A stretch of 11,041 bases of DNA, taken from the NCBI GenBank assembly GCA_937997355.1, contig CALKTZ010000848.1, positions 1-11,041 on the forward strand. The letters are read 5' to 3'. The DNA comes from an uncultured Planctomycetales bacterium (GTDB lineage Bacteria > Planctomycetota > Planctomycetia > Isosphaerales > Isosphaeraceae). Both the position numbers and the translations under genes were made by a program. Shown one piece after another: positions 6,003-11,041 of this stretch. Position 1 is the stretch's first letter. Each line of letters starts with the position of its first letter. The notes beneath the pieces are model-generated. The model was not told the origin of the DNA and ran no database searches. It saw only the letters and a list, made by a program, of their open reading frames with translations.

Positions 6003-9000
6003 TCAGCGCCTCGGTCGTGTGGGTCGAGTTGCCGTCCCCGGAAGATTCGGAACGGGAAGTGCCGGCTGGCGGACGAGGTTGTCCGGAACGGTAGGAACGG
6101 CGGGGACTTCCTGATTGAAGTCGATCTCTTCAACAACCTGAACGTTCAGATCGTCAAAATAGGCCTCGCCGTAACCCGCCAATCCCAGCGTGACGGTGAA
6201 GGTCATGTCGGCCGGGGCTTTTCGGTAGAGGACCACCCGCGTGGGGGCCGCGATGACTCCCGACGAGCGATACTGAAATTGCTCGCCGCCGATGGTATCG
6301 CGAATGATCACACCCCCCGCTCCCCCGGCGCTGGCGGTCGGCCGGCGGACGAGGACCGAGATCCGGATCAGGTTCTTGGCCTCGACCTTGATCGCCGGGG
6401 ATCGGATCGCCGAGGCGGGAAAGTCGAGATAAGGGGGCAACTCGTCCGTCTCTTCCGGCCTCACGGGATTGACCGTCAGCTTGAGCTGCATGTTCTCCGG
6501 GTTCTTCTTGTCCCGGACCAGCTTGATGCTCGATTCGAACCCCGGGTGCGCATAGCCGACATTCGCCCAGCCCTTGGTGGCAAGCTCCTTCTCGCTTTCG
6601 AACGAGCCTCCCGCCGCGAGATTCCGGCCGAATTTGCCCCGCTTGATCCAATCGAGCCAGACATAAAGCTCGCGGAGCGTGTTGAACGTGACGGCGGGGG
6701 GGCAGGCGTTGGCCTGGACGCTGACCGGAATCTCTCGACGCCGCATCTGGTCGATCTGTTCATTCCGCGCCTTCACCTCCAGGGCGGAGAGGCCGCGAGG
6801 GGGAGGGGGCATGTCCTCTTTGTCGGGGAGTGAATTCGGCGTCTTGAAACCGGCCCGGGTGACTTTCGCCAGGTCGTACGTGGCGTTGTTCCAGAAGCTC
6901 CGCATCAAGATGCGGAGGGGGCGGCTGGCGCCTCTCGCCTCGGTCCAGGCCAGCTTGTAGTCCTCCCGTTCCACGGCTTCACGCGCGGCGTTGATGCTCT
7001 CCTGGGCCATGTGCAACAGGTCCTGGGCGTCGTGGGGCGCGGTTTCAATCCCCGCCTCTTTCCGACGCTTGAGGTCCATCGCCGAAAGAAGCTGATGGCC
7101 GTCCGCGGTCAGGTAATTGTAGACCTCGGTCACGTCTCGATAGAGGATTTCCGCCTGCTCGATGGCGAGTTGAACCGCGAGCGGGCGGACCTGCGCGATC
7201 CACGTCTCCAGCCGGCCGGGGAGCGCGGGATCGGTCGTTGCCAGGAGGATCGTCGAGACCGCGAAGTCCGGGATGATGATCCGGCGCCCCCCGGGCGGAC
7301 GCTCCTGATCCAGGAGCTTCACATATCCCGGGGTGATCTCATAAACTTGAACGCTATCGGGCAATTGAAGCGTGACCTTCACATCGCGAGACGCCATCTG
7401 CGAAGGCTGGAATTGCGCGCCTTCGGCGAAGTCCGTCACCAGGATGAGGGTCCCCTTGTGCCCGTTCGGGCTCCGTTCCAGCTCCATTGCGGTGGCTTTC
7501 AGGCCGTCGCGCGGCCTCAATTCCCGAACTCGCTGGGGGCGTCGATTGAGCGAGAGATAACCCGGAGGCGGGATGGCGGGGGGATCGGGATCGAACAGGC
7601 TGTAGGGCTTGTCATGGGTTCGCCCCCGGGCGAGGATCGACTCGCAGAGGTCGATTTCCTCGTTCAAGAAGGCCATCTCGATCAGCAGGGCGCGACCCGA
7701 GGGCTGGGTCAGGTCCTCGTCTCCGAGAAAACCGATCCCGCGATAACCGGCCGCGAGGGCCGTGTAGGTCATGAGTCGCAACTGCTCGGGGGTCACTCGG
7801 GGCTTTCCCCAGGCCGGGGGCTTGTCGTCTCCCCAGATGTTGCGGACCACGTCGCGAGATGCACGCGCCGGCAGCCATGCGAAGAAGGTCTGGGTTGGAT
7901 TATTGATCAGGGTCAGGTTTTTCCGCTGAATCAGGTAATCGAGCGCCTCCAGCGGCTCCTGGCTCGCCCCCCAGTACTTCGGCTGAATGCCGATCACATC
8001 CATATTCTTGGGCGCCTGCGCGTAGCGCGGCAAATCGCCGTCGATCGTCGCGGTCACCAGATCGGGAAATGACGAAAATCGAGGCCCGTGTCTCAGCTCG
8101 GAAATGATCTTCTGGGCGCGGTCAAGCTCCGCGTCCCGGGCGGACTGTTCCCGCTCCCGGCCGAGATGGTCCCCGACGTGCCAGAAGGCGACGTCGTCCT
8201 TGTAAGGATATTCGGCGATCTTGTCGAGGATCAGTTGCGGGTCATCCTTCAAGACCCCCGTGCCGACCCTCGGCATGATCAGGAAACCCTTGGAAATCGC
8301 TTCGGTGATCCGCTTGGGATCGGATTCGAGGGGCTCGACCAATACGTCGAAGCCATTGCGCCGCAACTCCCCGACGTCGGCCCCCGGGGCATCGATGGCG
8401 GTCGGGAACCAATCGAGATAACGCTTCTTGTCCAATCGCTTGAGGGTCCCGGCTTCATTCCGCACCCGGAGGAGCGTTTTGCCGTCTTTGTCGGGAGCGT
8501 TTGGATTTCCCGCCCCGCGCGCGCCACGCGGCCCCCTCGGGGCCGAGTTGGCGGCGATCAGATTCTCGGGGACGGGCGTGATCGACAGGTCGTCGAGGAA
8601 GACCTCGGCGTCGCCGATCCCCCCCATCAGGTTGACCACGATCCTTTCGAAATATGCGTCTCGGAAATCAACCGGCCGTTTGGTGGACGCTCGGAGAACC
8701 CATACCTGCTTCTCAATCGCCGGAAGCAAATTGGAGAGTTCGAGTTTCTCCCAGTGGTCCATGTGTTCGTAGGTGGTCCCGGTCACCAGTAGGAACGAAG
8801 GTGCCTTGGTTTCGGGATCGATATCCCTGGGGAGCACCACGCGGGCATGGAGGCGAATCCCCTTCCGATTGGATTTCACGAAGAGGGTCGCCACCAGATT
8901 CGAGGTGACGGGAATCTTGGGCAGCTCATAGCTGACGAAGAACTGGCTTCCCCCGTCCGCATCGAACTGGAACCGTTCGGAGAGCCGGCCGTCATGCGCG

Positions 9001-9236
9001 GCTCGATCCGTACGTTCCTGGGCGATCAGCTTGATCGTGCTATCGGAATATTCGTGCTGCCAGGCCGTCTGCGGCGACTCGAATCCTTCGTGGAAAGTCG
9101 CGGTGCCGCGACGAGGCGGGCTCGCGACAACTTCTTCGGCCCGGTCGATCAGTTTCGGGACTTCCGTCCCGGGCAACGAATCACCGGCCTGGCCGCAGGC
9201 GGACAGGAGCACAATCCAGGCATGGATATTCAACAT
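6003..9236 (-). CDS. Large exported lipoprotein with a glycosidase-like TIM-barrel region between two beta-sandwiches
   Basis: 1077 residues. The ATG at 9236 is chosen because GGAGGT lies 9 nt before it and a short hydrophobic leader with a lipobox (LSAC, Cys14) follows at once. The frame stays open upstream to a TTG at 9278. The leader is short and lacks Lys or Arg, so lipidation is likely but not sure. Visible parts are a first carbohydrate-binding-like sandwich (about 47-222, ending FLDDLSITP) and a TIM-barrel-like region (about 270-540) with AFWHVGDHLGRE (350-361) and GYRGIGFLGDEDL (497-509). A beta-rich segment (596-669), a long helical region (675-800), a Pro-rich hinge (around 809-815) and a second sandwich (872-1036, ending FDDLNVQVVEE) follow. 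The tail is rich in Pro and Arg. It may bind or process a polysaccharide at the cell surface. The barrel resembles GH42-type or related clans only in layout; no catalytic Glu pair could be assigned, so activity is unproven. Confidence 0.8.
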   Translation of the reverse strand: MLNIHAWIVLLSACGQAGDSLPGTEVPKLIDRAEEVVASPPRRGTATFHEGFESPQTAWQHEYSDSTIKLIAQERTDRAAHDGRLSERFQFDADGGSQFFVSYELPKIPVTSNLVATLFVKSNRKGIRLHARVVLPRDIDPETKAPSFLLVTGTTYEHMDHWEKLELSNLLPAIEKQVWVLRASTKRPVDFRDAYFERIVVNLMGGIGDAEVFLDDLSITPVPENLIAANSAPRGPRGARGAGNPNAPDKDGKTLLRVRNEAGTLKRLDKKRYLDWFPTAIDAPGADVGELRRNGFDVLVEPLESDPKRITEAISKGFLIMPRVGTGVLKDDPQLILDKIAEYPYKDDVAFWHVGDHLGREREQSARDAELDRAQKIISELRHGPRFSSFPDLVTATIDGDLPRYAQAPKNMDVIGIQPKYWGASQEPLEALDYLIQRKNLTLINNPTQTFFAWLPARASRDVVRNIWGDDKPPAWGKPRVTPEQLRLMTYTALAAGYRGIGFLGDEDLTQPSGRALLIEMAFLNEEIDLCESILARGRTHDKPYSLFDPDPPAIPPPGYLSLNRRPQRVRELRPRDGLKATAMELERSPNGHKGTLILVTDFAEGAQFQPSQMASRDVKVTLQLPDSVQVYEITPGYVKLLDQERPPGGRRIIIPDFAVSTILLATTDPALPGRLETWIAQVRPLAVQLAIEQAEILYRDVTEVYNYLTADGHQLLSAMDLKRRKEAGIETAPHDAQDLLHMAQESINAAREAVEREDYKLAWTEARGASRPLRILMRSFWNNATYDLAKVTRAGFKTPNSLPDKEDMPPPPRGLSALEVKARNEQIDQMRRREIPVSVQANACPPAVTFNTLRELYVWLDWIKRGKFGRNLAAGGSFESEKELATKGWANVGYAHPGFESSIKLVRDKKNPENMQLKLTVNPVRPEETDELPPYLDFPASAIRSPAIKVEAKNLIRISVLVRRPTASAGGAGGVIIRDTIGGEQFQYRSSGVIAAPTRVVLYRKAPADMTFTVTLGLAGYGEAYFDDLNVQVVEEIDFNQEVPAVPTVPDNLVRQPALPVPNLPGTATRPTRPRR

Positions 9237-9245
9237 CGGCTCGAG

Positions 9246-9251
9246 ACCTCC
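9246..9251 (-). promoter_or_regulatory. Ribosome binding site deciding the lipoprotein start
   Basis: GGAGGT on the minus strand, 9 nt before the ATG at 9236. It is the only strong site near the possible starts: the ATG at 9266 has a purine run directly abutting it, and the TTG at 9278 has nothing convincing. Confidence 0.7.
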
Positions 9252-9378
9252 ATGTCCTCGGGCCATCCCTTCGCTCAACTCGAAACAGGTGAGGGATCGT
9301 AGCGAGTCTCGAATTTACTGAGAAGGTCAACTCGGCTTTCCCGAGCCTCCATGCATGATGAGCCTTCCCGGTATTTCC

Positions 9379-9411
9379 GGTCCAAATTGTAGGGACGGCA
9401 TAATTTGGGCC
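9379..9411. promoter_or_regulatory. Operator-like dyad between divergent genes
   Basis: GGtCCAAATT (9379-9388) and AATTTGGgCC (9402-9411) form 10-bp arms with one mismatch around a 13-bp spacer. It sits in the AT-richer centre of the 289-bp divergent gap, about 145 bp from the lipoprotein start and 115 bp from the small gene start. The shape suits a dimeric regulator acting on one or both genes. The regulator is not visible in this window. A smaller palindrome, ccgg-tattt-ccgg, directly abuts one side. Confidence 0.5.
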
Positions 9412-9525
9412 ACTCTTTTTCGTTAATCGGAATATCTTTCCCAGACCAGGAAAATCGCGTGATCGAATTTCTTTTCGTAAAACGCATGGTAGAGTTCAGC
9501 ACCAACATTGATTCCGAGGTGCAAC

Positions 9526-9825
9526 ATGAGTCTCGCAACTTATTCCGCCCCCAAGGTGGCTCCGAAAGTGGAGTCAACCGACGAAGAATTCCCGACGGAA
9601 CTAATCGCCCTGAAGGAACGGATTCAGACGCAGCCGGCATCGGTCCGCTCCGAACTGGATCCGTTGATCGAAGGGGCGCTGGAACATGCGAAGTTCCGTC
9701 ATCGCGTGATGACGCTCGCACGCGACGCCCTCCAGAGGTTTCGGACCGATCTGGCCCTGGCCGAGCATGACCTCCAGGCGACCCGTCGGGAACGCGAAGC
9801 CTTGAAGCGCAAGATCGGTCATTGA
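9526..9825 (+). CDS. Small helical protein of unknown function (99 residues)
   Basis: The only plus-strand gene supported here. The ATG at 9526 follows GAGGTG with a 4-nt gap (6 nt from GAGG); a TTG at 9508 in the same frame is less likely. Codon use matches the neighbours, with G/C in most third positions. The first 22 residues are Ser/Ala/Pro/Lys-rich and probably disordered. The rest looks all-helical: a segment around ELIALKERIQ (25-34), a middle helix, then a long amphipathic C-terminal helix (about 60-97) rich in Arg, Leu and Glu that may form a coiled coil. There is no signal peptide or membrane segment, so it is probably cytoplasmic. It diverges from the lipoprotein gene and converges on the M28 gene with 7 bp between stops. 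I do not recognise the family and assign no function. Confidence 0.75.
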   Translation: MSLATYSAPKVAPKVESTDEEFPTELIALKERIQTQPASVRSELDPLIEGALEHAKFRHRVMTLARDALQRFRTDLALAEHDLQATRREREALKRKIGH

Positions 9826-9832
9826 CGCGATT

Positions 9833-10867
9833 TCAACGACCTCGACGCCGAGCCGGAGGCTGTGTCAGCCATGCGGTGATTACCTGGCCAACTTTGGCCA
9901 GGCTCCTGGCGGAACAGTTTTCCGGCAGGTCGGTGGCCTTGTGCCAGTGCGGATATTCGAAGTCGATGATGTCGATGGTGGGGATTCCGGCATTATTGAG
10001 CGGGAGGTGATCGTCGAGGACCGCGCGGCCGATGCGGTCCTTGAATTCGTTCACGCGTAATCGGTGCGCCACCCCCCACACTTCGCGGACCAGCCCGGGG
10101 GCGAATTCGAGGCTGTAAGGCTCCTGATTGATCTCCAGGTTCTTCCCGGCGACCATGTCGAGGACCATCCCCGCCGCATAGCGATAGCGGATTTGACCGG
10201 CATCGAGCTGTTCGGCGTATTCCTTGCCGAACGCCTTGGAGCCGAGAAAATACTCACCTTCGTACGGCTGCCGTCCGTAAACCAACTCTTCGCCGTCGAA
10301 GAGGACGAGGTCAACTCCCCAGGAAGTCTTCATCGTCGGGAGATGATTGGCGATCTCCATCAACAATGCGACCCCCGAGGCGCCGTCATTGGCGCCCAGG
10401 AAGGGGGCGCGTCGCTTGTTAGCGTCGCGTTCTTCGTCGGGATAGGGGCGGGTGTCGTAATGCGCCCCGATGACGACGCGGGATTCCCGATCCGGAAACC
10501 AGGAGGCGATCAGGTTGGCCATCCTGACCGGCTGACCCGTCAGCGGGTGGGGGGCATCGAAAGGCTGCTCGCGGACGATTCCCCCTTGCTTCCTGAAGTG
10601 GTCCGCCACCAGCTTTCGCTGCCGGGTGTTGGCTTCGGAGCCCGCCACGCGGGGGCCGATCTCGCAAAGCTGCTTCAGGTACTGATACGCTCGCTCGCCT
10701 TCGATCGGGGCGGGGGTGGCTTGCATGGCCGCGTTGGCCTCCTCCGAACGAAGCCAGTAGAGGAATGAGCCGCCGGAGACCGCCGCGAGGATCAGGACCG
10801 GCAGGCCTACCATGAGCCGTCGTCGGGTCGTTTGGCCGAAGGAATTCGCGGCAAGGTCCTGGCTCAT
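9833..10867 (-). CDS. Membrane-anchored M28-family zinc enzyme, glutaminyl-cyclase-like
   Basis: 344 residues. The ATG at 10867 has GGGAG 8 nt before it; the frame is open back to 10924 without a better start. Residues 15-38 (RRR then a hydrophobic run) form a signal anchor, so the catalytic part should lie outside the cytoplasmic membrane. Conserved pieces in order are LCEIGPRVAGS (67-77), GAHYDTR (134-140, His136), GANDGASG (158-165, metal-bridging Asp161), LFDGEEL (189-195, catalytic Glu193 and metal-binding Glu194), LDMVAG (236-241, Asp237), DDHLPL (285-290) and HWHK (307-310, His309). The DDH-P and W-H elements, with their spacing, are those of glutaminyl-peptide cyclotransferases, which close N-terminal Gln into pyroglutamate. 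An aminopeptidase role, as in other M28 members, is the alternative. It follows maf by 53 nt and may share its transcript. Confidence 0.88.
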   Translation of the reverse strand: MSQDLAANSFGQTTRRRLMVGLPVLILAAVSGGSFLYWLRSEEANAAMQATPAPIEGERAYQYLKQLCEIGPRVAGSEANTRQRKLVADHFRKQGGIVREQPFDAPHPLTGQPVRMANLIASWFPDRESRVVIGAHYDTRPYPDEERDANKRRAPFLGANDGASGVALLMEIANHLPTMKTSWGVDLVLFDGEELVYGRQPYEGEYFLGSKAFGKEYAEQLDAGQIRYRYAAGMVLDMVAGKNLEINQEPYSLEFAPGLVREVWGVAHRLRVNEFKDRIGRAVLDDHLPLNNAGIPTIDIIDFEYPHWHKATDLPENCSARSLAKVGQVITAWLTQPPARRRGR

Positions 10868-10875
10868 GGTTGTGT

Positions 10876-10880
10876 CTCCC
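10876..10880 (-). promoter_or_regulatory. Ribosome binding site of the M28 enzyme gene
   Basis: GGGAG on the minus strand, 8 nt before the ATG at 10867. It places the start just ahead of the signal anchor and argues against the longer frame reaching 10924, which would overlap the maf stop codon. Confidence 0.55.
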
Positions 10881-10920
10881 ACCTTTGATGGATCCGTCGG
10901 GACGATCGATCCTGCCACTC

Positions 10921-11041
10921 TCAAAATTCCTTCAACCCCTCGGAGAGCGAGGGATAAGCCCGAAGCAATGTTTCGAGCCTTTCCAGCGGCAGCCCGACCA
11001 CATTCGAAAAGCTTCCTCGAATCACCTCGACGAACGGATCG
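10921..11041 (-). CDS. maf: Maf-type nucleoside triphosphate pyrophosphatase, C-terminal fragment at window edge
   Basis: Only the last 39 codons and the TGA stop (10921-10923) are inside the window. The fragment contains GSFSNVVGLPLERLETLL, the C-terminal signature typical of Maf/YhdE/YceF proteins, where S-NVVGLPL lies by the nucleotide pocket. Family members hydrolyse non-canonical or modified nucleoside triphosphates, or dTTP/UTP, to monophosphates in the cytoplasm, and some are linked to septum formation. Which substrate class this one belongs to cannot be told from the fragment. The M28 gene starts 53 nt downstream on the same strand. Confidence 0.82.
   Translation of the reverse strand, partial: DPFVEVIRGSFSNVVGLPLERLETLLRAYPSLSEGLKEF

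Noticed and set aside
9275..9721. A 148-codon minus-strand frame overlapping the small gene and the divergent gap
   Set aside because: It lies antisense to the better-supported 99-residue gene, covers the AT-rich regulatory gap, and has Ser/Arg-rich, domain-free sequence.
10822..10867. A twin-arginine export signal on the M28 enzyme
   Set aside because: TRRRLM near the N-terminus partly resembles the motif, but the usual following pattern and a clear cleavage site are missing. A plain signal anchor explains it as well.

Overview
The window is GC-rich bacterial DNA with a strong G/C bias in third codon positions. Planctomycetota, probably near the Isosphaeraceae, is the best fit. The reasons are the very long exported protein with a glycosidase-like core, pilus-assembly proteins with Gly/Met/Arg-rich inserts, the small lineage-type protein, and wide spacing between co-directional genes. 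This placement is inference; no rRNA or other phylogenetic marker is present. Six protein genes are supported, two of them cut by the window edges. All but one are read on the minus strand. I found no tRNA, rRNA, CRISPR array, insertion sequence or phage gene.

Right end (9833-11041, minus): the last 39 codons of a Maf-type nucleotide pyrophosphatase, then, 53 nt downstream, a membrane-anchored M28/glutaminyl-cyclase-like zinc enzyme. The pair could be co-transcribed. A small helical 99-residue protein (9526-9825, plus) converges on the M28 gene with only 7 bp between the stop codons.

Middle (6003-9525): a 1077-residue predicted lipoprotein on the minus strand, built as beta-sandwich, TIM-barrel-like region, beta-rich linker, helical region and second beta-sandwich. 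It diverges from the small gene across 289 bp that hold a 10-bp-arm dyad. Its 3' side ends in an unusual nested inverted-repeat structure. The 519-bp gap that follows also holds a 22-bp-period direct repeat and a 9-bp inverted repeat.

Left half (1-5483, minus): a three-gene cluster that I read as the inner-membrane alignment complex of a type IV pilus or type II secretion-like machine. The first gene is a natural PilM-PilN fusion: an actin-like PilM part, then an NLLP motif, a single membrane segment and a greatly enlarged periplasmic part. Two further single-pass proteins follow, each with a short cytoplasmic N-terminus, one membrane segment and a periplasmic part. The second has a PilO/PilN-like alpha-beta element, and the third a weaker version of it. 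All three carry low-complexity charged or Gly/Met/Arg-rich inserts in the periplasmic part. The third gene runs off the left edge, so whatever follows it (a secretin would be the natural expectation) is not visible. This cluster is the most interesting part of the window.
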